In this document: positions 48,503-59,253 of the stretch, one piece after another
Position numbering within the stretch: position 1 is the stretch's first letter
How the letters are laid out: each line of letters starts with the position of its first letter
Assembly (NCBI GenBank): GCA_033977485.1
Contig: CM066998.1
Coordinates: 58,990,274 to 59,054,273 of the forward strand
Source of the DNA: Hydrangea macrophylla
Taxonomy: Eukaryota; Streptophyta; Magnoliopsida; Cornales; Hydrangeaceae
Direction: 5' to 3'
Length of the DNA stretch: 64,000 bases
The notes under the pieces: model-generated
Database searches by the model: none
Seen by the model: the letters and a program-made list of their open reading frames with translations, nothing else
Told to the model about the DNA's origin: nothing
Translations under genes and position numbers: made by a program

Positions 48503-48798
48503 TCAAAGACTTTAGCGAAAGTGTTAATCGACTGAAACCTCATCTTTTCCTGGTACACCAGTTGGAGATTCTTCATTAACATCTGGATCTGCACTTTTTC
48601 AGACGGCCGTTGCACCATCTTGGCTATTTTTTCCTCAACCGACTCAAGTATTCGACGAATGATTTCTTGTTCCCCTGTCTAGTGGTTTTCAAATCTCAGA
48701 CTGTGACATCCAAGTCTTGATTGTACTCATATTGTCCCAAAAATGCTTTAACTACCTCTTCGCAGACCCTAGTCTTGCTTAGTTCGAGTGTGAGGTAC

Positions 48799-51700
48799 TA
48801 TGGATACTGGTATTTGGGCCCACTTTTTAAACATTTTCAAATATTTTTCAAATTCCAAATTCAAAATCAAAGAGTCGCCACTTAATTTTTTTAGGAAAAT
48901 TAAGAAACCATTTTGAAAGCAAACTGATCTTTTGCGAAACCAAAGATAATCTGGGTCCGGGGATTATGGAATGAAAGGGGAAGGAGCCCAGTGGACTAAA
49001 ACACCCCCTTTCATCCTATCTCGTGATAGGCCTCTACTCATCATCCTTTTTAATCGAATTAATAATCTAAGTGTGCCCTCAACTAATACATATATATAAA
49101 TAATACATTACATAAGCATGTTGAAAAGGGTGCAAGATTGCTAACGACAAAATATCATTCATAAGCCACATAGTTCAAATAGCAAGCAAGATGATGTGCA
49201 AATAGGGAACTAGGAAACTTACCCGGGATCCAACTGCGAATTTAAACGTGCAATGCATACATATAAAATAAACCTAAAAAAAAAGTCTCTAACGCATATA
49301 AACACATAAGGCAAGACCTAGTCTAAGGTGTCGTGCACGGAGTCGAGAATCAAGAAAATCAACAAATGGAATAAACTAGAGAAAAGATGAGAAATTGTAC
49401 CTCAAATGCGCTACAAAACAAAGATTAGTCCACGTGCTTCATATAATAATATGATATCAAACAATCAATCATAATCCTCTAGCTTAGATCTATTAAGCAT
49501 GAAATCCAACTTTATCCAATAGCTAGTTCTAATCATAAGCATTAATGTACATGAATGAATGAATGTGAACAAGAATAAAACATGGATTTATTCACTAATT
49601 TGGATCACTTAGCCTCTGGATTTAAGCTAAACTATCATTATTCAAAGTATGATTTGAGTCCCAAGACATTAGGAGACCATTTGAGTTGAAATAAATAAGA
49701 TTAGACAAAAAAGTAGCAGTTTTTTATGAATTACATAGAGCAGACCAGATCTTAAAAAATGGAAAAACCATACTTCCAACGGTTGGATCTTAATGATTTT
49801 TGGATATGATATGTCTATGTGAGTCTAGTTTATAACCCAAAAATAAAATCAAGGTTTGAACGGTTAGATCTCTGGGAATATGGAAAACACTAGACATCAC
49901 TCAGGAATCTACAACTCTCTGTCCAGAGATCTTGTACGATTTTCTAAAAATAGAAAAAAGATGAGAAACACTTAGATCTTTTTAGGGTATCTTTCTAACA
50001 CATCAAGGTAATTAGAAAAAATTATTAGAGACCCGGGTAACTCCGATAAAGTTCTGATTTATTAATTTCAAATGGACTTACTGTTCTGAAATTTTGGAGA
50101 GAGAGTTACATGTTTTGAAATCATAAGACCAAACCATCTTAGGTGTGGAATTTCATCAAGACAAAAATCACAGAGGTATTAAAATGGGTTATGAACCTCC
50201 TCCAATTGGTCTCATCCATTTCCAATGAATCATGACTCTATAAAAAATCTTTGATCACAATTGGTTTATGGATTCAATGCACCTTTGTTAAGTTGATGTT
50301 CATAGTTTAAAACCAAATTGATCTATGATCCTAGAAAGGACTGGAATCAAGTTTGATGATGATTAATGGGACAAATGATGAAGTAGGGAGAAATCCTAGA
50401 TTCAACCTTGATGGATTCCTATCATAGATCACATAGTTGGAGATCTAGCAAGAAAATCCTAAGGTCTTACTTGATCTTATGAATTTTGGATACAAATTAT
50501 AAAAATCTACATCTACTTCCTCTCTCAAACATATGATCCTTGAGAAATATAGATTCATAAAACCTTAATCTCCTCTCAAATTAATGGTCGGTCCTTGGAG
50601 AATATAGAGTCATTTTATTATTTCTCCTACCAAGTAAATGGTCCTTGGAGACAAAATGACGTCCCAACTACATAAACCTCCATGGAATATAGCATGAATT
50701 CCATGAGATTTTTAGTAAGGAGGTTCCAAACCATGAATTAAGATTTAAATTCAACCAACTACATGTAGAGATGATCATCATCCACTTTAATCCCCATATA
50801 AATCTTAAGATCATAGGAAATTAGAGGATCAAACTCAAAGAAATCTAATGAGATATTGAAGATCTCATAAATCTCTTGAGAAGAATATAAACAAAGGAAA
50901 AGAAAACCAAATGTTTTTTGAAAATTTCAAGTCAAAACTCTTTTATTCATAAATCCAAAGTTCTCTTTTGAATCCAAATTAATGAAACACCATGAGATTC
51001 AATCACAAATTCTAAGTGGTGTGTGATGAAATGAGGTAGGAAGAGAGGTTTTGAAAATGTGTAAAAGTCCTAGATCTAAGAATTTGTGATTGAATTTCCT
51101 AATTCTACCAAGTGATTGAGAGGTTACCTCCAAGATCTCAAAGATTACTTCTATTCCTTGTGAAATGCTTCCAAGAATCTTCAAAATTCTTCTTCAATTC
51201 TTCAAGTTCTTCAAGAAACTCTATCTTCTTCCTCTCACTTCTCTCTCTATAGCTCTTGTATTTCTCTCTTTTTGATTCAAAAATATGTGGAAGTCCCTCA
51301 AAATGAAGATGAAAGTTTGTTTATATAGACTACCATCTCAAGGTTATATGGGTAAATTCGGGTGAAAACCCATGTGCAAAGTTTTCTTCTAGAACATGTG
51401 AGAAAAGCAGTCTGTTACAGCGCGCGGCACTCGACGAATTGCTAGCGGCACTCGCTAAATGCCACGCCGCACTCGATGAGTGCCGGGCGGCACTAACTGA
51501 ATGCCACGCGGCACTCGCTGAATGCCGCCGGTTTCGCCGCGTGCCGCGGCTAACCGAATTTCTGTCTTCTTTTTAATTTTCAAAACATATATTAATAAAA
51601 ATTTAGTTATTGACAAATTATGTTAAAATACTTACATTTGTAATATATTTTGTTAAGAATATATTCATTGCATGTATTTTAATGTGTTATTTCTTTTTTT

Positions 51701-52034
51701 TTTTCTTCTTCTTTTCAAAATTCCTTTTTTCAAAATTCCTTTTTTATTTTCTCCTTTCTATTACTTATTTCAAAACTTTCTTTCATATCTCATTTCTCAG
51801 GATGAATCCCCAGACTGATTTTCTCATACGTTCTTCAACATTCGGGTTTCTCCTGATTACCCAATTTCTCCTCTCTCTTTCTTATTTTGAACTTTCAAAA
51901 TTTGTCTTGAAGAATCTTTGAAGGATTTGAATTTTCTGAAAAATCTTAAAATTTCACCGGCCATCATCATCATCGGTCTTTTAGAGGTAACCAATCCCTG
52001 GATTTGACGTTTGGTCAAAATCAGGGTGTCTACA
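48799..52034 (-). repeat. Element C 3' LTR
   Basis: 3236 bp. On the minus strand it starts TGTAGACACCCTGATTTTGA and ends ATCCATA (the other copy has ATCCACA). It carries five 21-bp palindromic units at 51426-51530 and a TATA box at 51319-51328. The short minus frame at 50999-51184 is repeated in the other LTR and looks like chance. Confidence 0.9.
51319..51530 (-). promoter_or_regulatory. Element C 3' LTR promoter: five 21-bp units and TATA box
   Basis: Unit cores (GGCAC or CGCAC) begin at 51426, 51447, 51468, 51489 and 51510: an exact 21-bp period. Units alternate CGGCACTCG and GAATGCCAC or GAGTGCCGG. On the minus strand CTATATAAAC lies at 51319-51328, about 100 bases downstream. Confidence 0.7.
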
Positions 52035-52048
52035 GTTTGCCCCTCTTC
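52035..52048 (-). other. Element C polypurine tract
   Basis: The minus strand reads GAAGAGGGGCAAAC immediately before the LTR start TGTAGACACC. Confidence 0.85.
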
Positions 52049-52480
52049 GACAGAGCTTGTAAAGCAACGCGTATCACAAGTAAATGTCAAAGCCTGTCTG
52101 AAAGACAAGCCTTTGACCAAACTGTCGAATCCAGGTAAAAACAGAAAGTGCGTTGCAAAATTGGGTGCGCAGATAGTCGGTGCTGGTCTTGCTCATCGGT
52201 GAACTGCCTACGTATCCTTGGAGGAATCAGACCAGGACGTAGTTCGGGTAAGGGATCAAACACACGTAATCACAAATAAGCATGCGGGTGAATGCACCTA
52301 TCCTATCGCGATGCACGTGCTCGAGCAAATTTATGCTCCATGCTCTTAGGTTCAATGACTTAGGACAATGTCACTCCTTATAATAGCAAAATGTACCTTT
52401 TTGTCTCAAAATTCTTCTATGCTGATGATGTCCTATCTTGGGAAAGTCGCGATGTCATTTTTTTTAGGGGAATACTGATT
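52049..52480 (-). other. Element C spacer next to the 3' LTR
   Basis: Parallels 20700-21000 of element A. It contains one conserved hairpin (52208-52242). No coding region. Confidence 0.6.
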
Positions 52481-53125
52481 GACTAAGATGCGCTTTGCGT
52501 CTTATACTCTGGTGCAGAATCAGGAAGTGTGCTGAAAGACTGAGATGCGCTTTGCGTCTTATACTCCGGTGTCTTGAGGATCATCTGATTGGCTGAGATG
52601 CGCTTTGCGTCTTAAACTCCGGTGCCGAATCAGGAAATGTGCTGAAAGACTGAGATGCGCTTCGCGTCTTATACTTCGGTGTCTTAAGGATCATCTGATC
52701 GACTGAGATGCGCTTTGCGTCTTAGACTCCGGTGCCGAATCAGGAAATGTGCTGAAAGACTGAGATGCGCTTTGCGTCTTATACTCCGGTGTCTTGAGGA
52801 TCATCTGATCGACTGAGATGCGCCTTGCGTCTTAGACTCCGGTGCCGAATCAGGAAATGTGCTGAAAGACTGAGATGCGCTTTGCGTCTTATACTCCGGT
52901 GTCTTGAGAATCATCTGATTGACTGAGATGCGCTTTGCGTCTTAGACTCCGGTGTCGAATCAGGAAATGTGCTGAAAGACTAAGATGCGCTTTGCGTCTT
53001 ATACTCCGGTGTCTTGAGAATCATCTGATTGACTGAGATGCACTTTGCGTCTTAGACTCCGGTGCCGAATCAGGAAATGTGCTGAAAGACTGAGATGCGC
53101 TTTGCGTCTTATACCCTGGTGTCTT
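52481..53125. repeat. 110-bp two-part tandem repeat
   Basis: The word TCATCTGAT recurs at 52581, 52691, 52801, 52911 and 53021, an exact 110-bp period. Each unit holds two diverged ~55-bp halves, both with GACTGAGATGCGCTTTGCGT followed by CTTAGACTCCGG or CTTATACTCCGG. About six units; very uniform. Confidence 0.85.
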
Positions 53126-53259
53126 GTCAAGGTTTGTAAAAAAGAAGCTAGAATTGCTCTAGATTCAATGACCCTAAATGATCGCAGAAAAAGAAGCTTG
53201 TTATTGCTAGGGTAAATCTCCTTTCTTTTTCTCTTTTCAGAATAGTCATGTGGACTTTA

Positions 53260-53480
53260 ACAATCCGTTTTCTATTTTCAAAAAGAACTGGAGTGGCACG
53301 GACTCGAAAAATCATTTTTCTATTTTCAGAGATTTGGAGTCACGCAGACTTAAAAAATTCATTTTCTATTTTCATAGATTTGGAGTCGCGCAGACTCAAA
53401 AATTCATTGTCTATTTCAAAGATCGGGAGTCTCGCAGACTCAAAAATTCATTTTCTATTTTTTTTTTTAAATCGGGATTA
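53260..53480. repeat. ~45-50-bp tandem repeat
   Basis: Four units with TTGGAGTCGCGCAGACTCAA and AATTCATTTTCTATTTTC. They resemble the AATCAGACTC repeats at 21400-21660 in element A. Confidence 0.65.
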
Positions 53481-53684
53481 TGCCTTTTTTTTGCTTTGAT
53501 TGGTGACACATAGGCTGCGATAGACGATTTATGCCAAGACCGAGGATTAGATCGGGACCGAGGATTTGATCAGAGCTGTCCCAGCTCAAAAAGATTTACC
53601 TTGGGGCCATTCAATATGAAGAGATGTTCATGCGCTTCTTATTCCAAATTCATTCATCATTTTTTTTTGATAGATTGTTTGCTA

Positions 53685-53818
53685 TGGACAGCAGTTTAGG
53701 TGATTCGAGCAAGAAGAGGAAGAAGTACGAGCCAGTTCCTTACGAAAACCCCACTTTTCTACTCACGGATTCCCCTTTTGACTATGGACAAGCCAAAAGG
53801 CTTTCTGGTAAATCTTAA
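53685..53818 (+). pseudogene. Relic of the antisense PMD gene, exon 1 only
   Basis: ATG at 53685 opens MDSSLGDSSKKRKKYEPVPY then PTFLLTDSPFDY. It corresponds to exon 1 of the PMD gene at 22154-22279 (SSKNRMRYRD...PTFLLQDP) and has the start codon that copy lost. The rest of the gene is gone: after ~53820 only a possible scrap (ITRPFLGGAEPDFLFF) remains before the spacer at 54240. It shows that element C descends from an element with the antisense gene. Confidence 0.6.
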
Positions 53819-55470
53819 TCTGCTGAGGATATTCACTTGATTTTGTTCTCTGTGAAGATTACTCGCCCTTTCCTTGGCGGAGCAGAACCTGACTTCCTGT
53901 TCTTCATGCTATTACCCTTCTTTTGAAATTTCCACTTCTTGTTGATCCATCGGAGGAATGTATCTTTCGAATGGTAGACTCAAACTGAGGAGAGACACAC
54001 ACCTATTGTGACCAATTCTGCTTTCTTTTCTTTGTGCTTTTCTGATTATTTTTTAGAGAATCATCATCCCATAGTATTCTTTCATTGTATCATCCTTTAC
54101 AATTGACTTTAAGGTAACGAGGAATTCTTCTTTTCAATGTTTCTTTCCATCTTAAATCAATTTCAGATTTTCGTATGAAAACTTCAGCTTTTAACCTCAA
54201 GAACTTTCAGGATGTCCAAACTTGATCTTTATTTGGAAAGCTAGTAAACCTAGAGATATCTTATTTGGAAAACGACAGTTTGCCCCTAGTTTGATAGGGG
54301 GCTTGGAAGTGCTGGGCAAACGAAGTTTGCCCCTGGTTTGAGGGGGATGACGCGACTTCTGGGCAAGCGAAGGTAATTTCGTGAGTTGGTTGGGTTTCTT
54401 CTTTGGACCGAGGGCCTTGGGAGACCCGCCTACTTATCCCCGAATGGGCATCAGGTCCTATAGTAGTTCGGTCGAGGCCTGAAAGAAATGCAATGATTGA
54501 CTCTGTATGTGATTGTGATCGAACCTTGCAGGCTGCCTACGTATCCCCGAATGGGCATCAGGTCCTATAGTAGTTTGGTCGAGGCCTGAAAGAAATGCAA
54601 TGATTGACTCTGTATGTGATTGTGACCGAACCTTGCAGGCTGCCTACGTATCCCCGAATGGGAATCAGGTCAAAACGTAGTTCATCAACTTTGGAGGTTT
54701 TGAAAGAATAAGGCTTCAAGAATTGGTGGGCTTTTCGAGCCGTGTTTTCATTTGGGTTCAATGAGTGCCCTTTTTGGGTAGATTTTCCGAAATAGATTCC
54801 TTGTGACAGCTTTTGAACAAGATGATGAGAAAATGAACTACTTCTCCCTTTTATTTATTTATTTTTTATTTTTCTCTTCTCTCTTTTTTTATTTATGTTT
54901 TTTTTTTGGCGGTTGATTCTTTTCACTTCCTCACTAGCCAGTCAATCTTTATAATACATCGTGTTTTAATCACACTCCATCATACTCTTGAAGCAATGTC
55001 CATCTTCCAAATCACTCTTCAAAGATATCTTTGCATTGTTTTAGGCTCATTTAGACATTGAGCCTCTCACCAAAATTTGAGACTAATTGATACTTTCAAA
55101 TCTCTTTTTTTATTTCCACTTTCTTTTCTTTGTTTAGAACAAAACAGAAGCTTGGGATAATTTGTGTGCCAATGATGTACTTTGAAGCACCCAAAGATTC
55201 TCAATCTTATTTATTCTTTGCCTTTTCTTTTCTTTTTCCTTTCTCTTCTCTATCTCACTATCTCTTACTCTCTTCATGATTTTGACTCGCTAGGATTCGG
55301 ATTTTGAAATCAACACGCGTTTAATTTTTGCTCTAACTTTTGCCTAGGCGCGCTTTCGGGTTTTCATCCTAGCGAGCTCCCTTCATTTTTTTTCTTTTGA
55401 AAAAGTTTATTTAAAATATCTGGCTACCATCAAGGACCAAATTCATGGCTTTGGACTGTGAGCTCATCTT
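53819..55470 (-). other. Element C spacer, non-coding
   Basis: Equivalent to 41800-42440 of element A in its first part: inverted GGGGCAAAC words near 54290 and 54330 and three conserved hairpins (54430-54466, 54537-54573, 54644-54680). 54690-55290 is T-rich; 55290-55375 carries the inverted GCCTAGGC..CTAGCGAGC module also seen in element B. No coding region. Confidence 0.6.
54436..54660. repeat. 107-bp tandem duplication containing the hairpin
   Basis: ATCCCCGAATGGG recurs at 54436, 54543 and 54650, an exact 107-bp spacing, so two full copies and part of a third. The duplication multiplies the hairpin module. Confidence 0.8.
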
Positions 55471-55935
55471 TTAGGCTTGGCAGAAGGGGGATGTTGGACA
55501 ATCTCTGGATTTATTCCTGGCTTATCATCGTAGGACCATGCAAAACATGCTTCTATTCTTTTAGCAATGAGATCAATTTTATGCTTTTATCTCTATTGAG
55601 TGAAAAGAAAAAGAAAGAATCACTTTGAGAATCTTCTTCATTTCCTAAGTCAATTGCCAAAGTTTCCTCATTGATTTTGCATGCAGGTTCATTTTCCTTT
55701 TCACAGTTATTATAATTATTTAAGCACAATCAAGTAAGCAGAATCAGTCACTCTCATTGATAACAGAAAATTAAAAAGTTTGGCTCATACTTGGCCATTA
55801 CAGACTTCCGGGGTAGGGGAATTCTTTCACTAGATTCAAGGACCTATTGGCAAACCTCCTGATTCTATTTCTCCTCAATTTTCTGGCTCCCCTTCCTTGC
55901 TTTATCTCCTTTTATTTCTTCCTTCAATATTTCTC
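55471..55935 (-). pseudogene. Element C relic of the RT entry segment
   Basis: Short matches to the element A linker: DSAYLIVLK (A: DSAYLNTLN), a CMQNQ/ACKI-like piece, then CFAWSYDDKPGINPEIVQH near 55550-55490, the start of RT. Everything downstream in pol (RT palm, RNases H, integrase) is deleted at about 55480. Confidence 0.6.
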
Positions 55936-57867
55936 TCATCTGGTTTTCCCAATCTTCACTTCCATGATCTTCTTTGGAACGCTCTCCTCGGTCTTACTGC
56001 CTTCTTCATTAAAGAGATTCCTCATGGCCAGGTCATCAAGTGCATAAATCCAATCTTGGACAGACATTGGTTCTGTGGGTGCTTGTAGGTATGAATCTTC
56101 ATAGCCAGCGAATTCATGTAAGAAAGAGGTCTTCAAGTATTTATCTTTGCAGTCTACCCATGGCTCTGGAAAGCCACAGTAGGGGAAATCTCCTCCTTTC
56201 TTGATGAAGTGTTTATGTAACGGTTGACCTCCTTTTTTATTTCCCTCAAGATCCTTCTCTTTCCCTTTCTCCAAATCATTTCTATCTAACCCATGTAGCT
56301 CGGCATGATTGACCACTTCTTCAGCATTTCCTTCTTCTTCTCCCTCGGACCACAGACCGTTTGTGTCACTGTACACCTCCTCCTCCCAGATGGAGTTATC
56401 AGTAGGATTGTTTGGATCCCACCAATTGATTTGGAGGATTTCATTGTCCATATATTCCTCAAATGCTTGTTCCTCTTCTCCTCCTATCAGCCAATCCTCT
56501 TCCTCGACTACTATAAGGTATATCTCCTGATCTTCTGGGAACTCATAAGCTTTGGTAGCTTGTCCTATCGGCACAATCAAAACGGATGGGTCAAAGGCTT
56601 CCACCCCTACATCTAAGAGATTGACGTTCCGTGGTGGTGGTACAGCATGATGATTAGGGAGCGGGTTTCGGGTCAAATGCGGCCGACCTGCAGGCGGAGG
56701 GGAAATAATCTTGTTATTAATTAAATTTTGTACTTCATGTCTCAGCCTCTTGCATCGGTCAGTTGTATGGCCATGTACCTGGTGAAACTCACAATAGAGG
56801 TTTGTATTGAAGCCTGGCGGGAGTGGATCAGGCATTGGCTTTAGATCCAATGGCTTTAAATATCCTTTTTCCATCAATCGCTTGAGAGTGGTGGTCAGTG
56901 AGATCCCTAAATCAGTGAACTGACGAGGTTGTCCCTCCAATCTCGGTCTTGGTGCACCCTCCTTGCTCAAAACATTGATATCAGTCGCTACCAGGTTTCC
57001 CGTGTTCCCTCCATAAAATGGTCTTCTAGAGCGGTTCCCTTGGGATTCCTCCTTCTTAATCCTTCAATCCTTGATTGCGTCCTCGATCCTGGCTCCAATT
57101 TCAAAAAATTCTGCAAAGGTATGAATGCACTGGTACATGAGTTTTTCCTGATAGATGCACTCGAGATTTTTTATTACAATTCGGATCTATTCTTTCTCTG
57201 ACGGCCGTTGGGTCATTTTCGCAGCCTTCCCCCTCCATCGCATCAAGAATTCAGCAAACGACTCTTTATTCTCTTGCGTAGTCGTCTCTAGATCTCATAC
57301 AGTTACATCAAGCTCTTGATTGTATTCATACTGGGTGACAAAAGCCTTCACCACTTCCTCCCATATGCGACTCTTGCTTGGCTCTAATGTGAAATACCAG
57401 GATAAAGCTGCCCCAGTCAAAGTTTGCTGAAACAGCATGGCCATAATGGCAGGACTCAGGCCACTTGGTTGAAAAGCTCTGATGCACATCCTCATGTGGT
57501 TTCTGGGGTTGCCAGAACCATCAAACTTATCGATCTCAGGCATCTTGAAACCGGCTGGCAATTTCTCTTGAGCTCCCTCAAACAAACCCTCTAGCAGGTA
57601 GCTATCAACCCCATTGGACTTGCGGATAACTTTCTCCAGCTTTTCCACCTTCTCCTTCATATCGATACGCTCTTTCTCAGCTTTCTCAGTTTTTTCTCTC
57701 TCTGCCCTGGGTACATCAGCTCTAGGTGGTTCTGGATCCTCAAACCATTCGTCTTCTACACCCTGAAAAGGTGGAGGAGGAGGGTCGATTATCGGTGGAT
57801 CAATTACCGGCCTCTGACGGGTCAATGTTTCCAACATGGCCATCATTTGGTCCATCCTCTCTTTCAA
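55936..57867 (-). pseudogene. Element C gag, fused in frame to the protease-RT linker
   Basis: ATG at 57867. N-terminal proline-rich part, an E/K-rich likely coiled coil (about residues 55-90), then capsid-like PEIDKFDGSGNPRNHMRMCI, LSWYFTLEPSKSRIWEEVVK and YEYNQELDVTV, a TGA, DLETTTQENKESFAEFLMRW, two more stops near 57191 and 57065, then a 344-codon open frame 56970-55936 with zinc-finger-like CEFHQVHGHTTDRCKRLRHE (Cys, His, His, Cys all kept). Near 56225 the frame passes directly from an acidic gag tail into QPL..FIKKGGDFPYCGFPEP, the linker that in element A lies beyond protease. Protease and the G-patch-like motif are deleted with the frame kept. Confidence 0.75.
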
Positions 57868-59253
57868 CTGTGCTATTTCTGCAGCTTATTGTTCGTGATC
57901 TATTTCTCTTTCTGTCTCTGGCTCTCTTCGTACTAACCTTGCGCTCGAATCCCTTACCCAAACTGTCCTGGCGTTCAACACTATCTTGCCTACAACCACT
58001 TTTTATTTTTAATCAATTTCTGAACAACTTTATTTATTTTGAAAATGCTTGGTAGAATTCTTATGAATGGCTCATATGTCATGCGGATGCGATGCATGTG
58101 TGTGTGTGCCTATTCTATATGCCAAAGAAAAGAAAATTCTAATCCTAACACATAAACACATACGCACATAAAATCCTCATCCATGTTGACTGCGCTAATT
58201 TCTCCTTTCATTGTGATCCTCTTTACCCCTTCAAAATTTGAAAATTTTTGAATTTTTGAAATTCATTTGACAAGCATTTCCCTAGATGATGGGATCTTTC
58301 AAAATTCTTAAGGAGATTTCCTTTGAAGGCAACATTTCACAACAAAAGATGATTGGGTTGAAACTTTGCTCTGAAATTCATTTGAAAAGCATTTCTTTAA
58401 TTGGGGAGATCTCTCAAATACAATTCTCAAGAATTTTGGATTATATTCCTCAACCAAAAGGTGATCGGGTCAAAATTTTGCTTTGAAAAGCGTTTCATTG
58501 GTGAAACTTTTCAAAAAATTTTGGGTTCCAAGAATTTTGGGTTCTTCCTTCAAAGATGGTTGGCCTGAGATTTTAATCAAAAAGTGAACTCCAAAAACTT
58601 TTGAAAGAGCGATTGAATACCTTGGAATAAAGATAGCAAATATCTATTTGATTCCAAAGACGTATTTAAAATTCTTTGGGTAGGAGGATCACATGATCGA
58701 ATTGTTGTCGTACTCTTCGTGAATTTGGATGCATACAAGGTCAATGATGCTTAGCTTAACAAGATGTAAGAGATGTAATCATATAATTAAGATTCAGCAT
58801 GTTCCCAAATGTCGTGGGACATGAGAAGGAATTGCTCAAAAGTCATTAAGAGGTTACATATTTCATCAAGCAAGCATCGTCATCATCTCAAATAATCCCC
58901 TTCGGGCATACAAAACTCCCTAGCACATAATCCTAATCAAGAATTAATTTCTAAGATCGAATGGTTCCATAGAAGCTATCATGCAAAGGCCGGGTTTTGG
59001 TCAAATAAGGGACCCTTGACACACACCCGATAGGATGCTTTCTATACCAAAATATGGTACGAGATCAAGGGTGATCACACGGTCCCATGTTGACTTGACC
59101 GACCGGGTTGCCCCGAGCCTCCAAGGTCATAGTCCCATGCAATCAACTGGTAAAACATGCAAGTGCAATGCAACGGGCACACGAAAAATAATTAATTCGA
59201 TTAAAAGGATGCTTTCAAGTCTAATCCTCGAGTGAACCCAAAATCAAAAATTT
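57868..59253 (-). other. Element C 5' leader, non-coding
   Basis: About 1.4 kb between PBS and gag. Degenerate repeats with CATTTGAAAAGCATTTC and CAAAAGATGATTGGGT lie at about 58255-58520. No coding region. A long leader is usual for this lineage. Confidence 0.55.

Larger units (their letters stand above)
6567..48798 (-). mobile_element. Element A: large Tat-type Ty3/Gypsy retrotransposon, heavily interrupted
   Basis: With later insertions set aside, the minus-strand order is gag, protease, RT, RNase H, second RNase H, integrase, then a spacer, two antisense genes, a second spacer and a 3' LTR at 6567-20686. RT followed by two RNase H domains and then integrase is the arrangement known for the Tat lineage. 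All parts share one orientation, and no unexplained LTR boundary lies between 20687 and 48798 once B is removed, so I infer a single element. Its gag N-terminus, leader and 5' LTR are missing: element C interrupts gag at 48798 and the continuation is not found before the window ends. The alternative is two related elements joined by recombination. Confidence 0.55.
47389..48798 (-). pseudogene. Element A gag, C-terminal part
   Basis: Readable from the minus end near 48798: a TLELSKTRVCEEVVKAFL block, VTV then an in-frame TGA then DLKTTRQGN, QIQMLMKNLQLVYQEKMRF, FDVGMRIEDAIQEG, KKEEQPNRYRR, a small DNA insertion, DVNALSEPYRKFD, DLGVSLLTPLI, and 47994-47389 with KGHLRLLEPRPLPN and the zinc-finger-like CKFHQQKGHAMDWYTRLRHE (the last Cys replaced by Tyr). 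It is acidic afterwards and overlaps protease. An 87-bp in-frame duplication lies at 48329-48502. The N-terminal half was cut off by element C at 48799. Confidence 0.75.

Noticed and set aside
20687..48798. Treating 40705-48798 as a separate element from the LTR at 6567-20686
   Set aside because: Orientation and order fit one element once B is removed by its target duplication; kept as an alternative rather than as the main reading.
52481..53125. CRISPR-like array
   Set aside because: The 110-bp units are contiguous and nearly identical with no unique spacers, and the genome is a plant.
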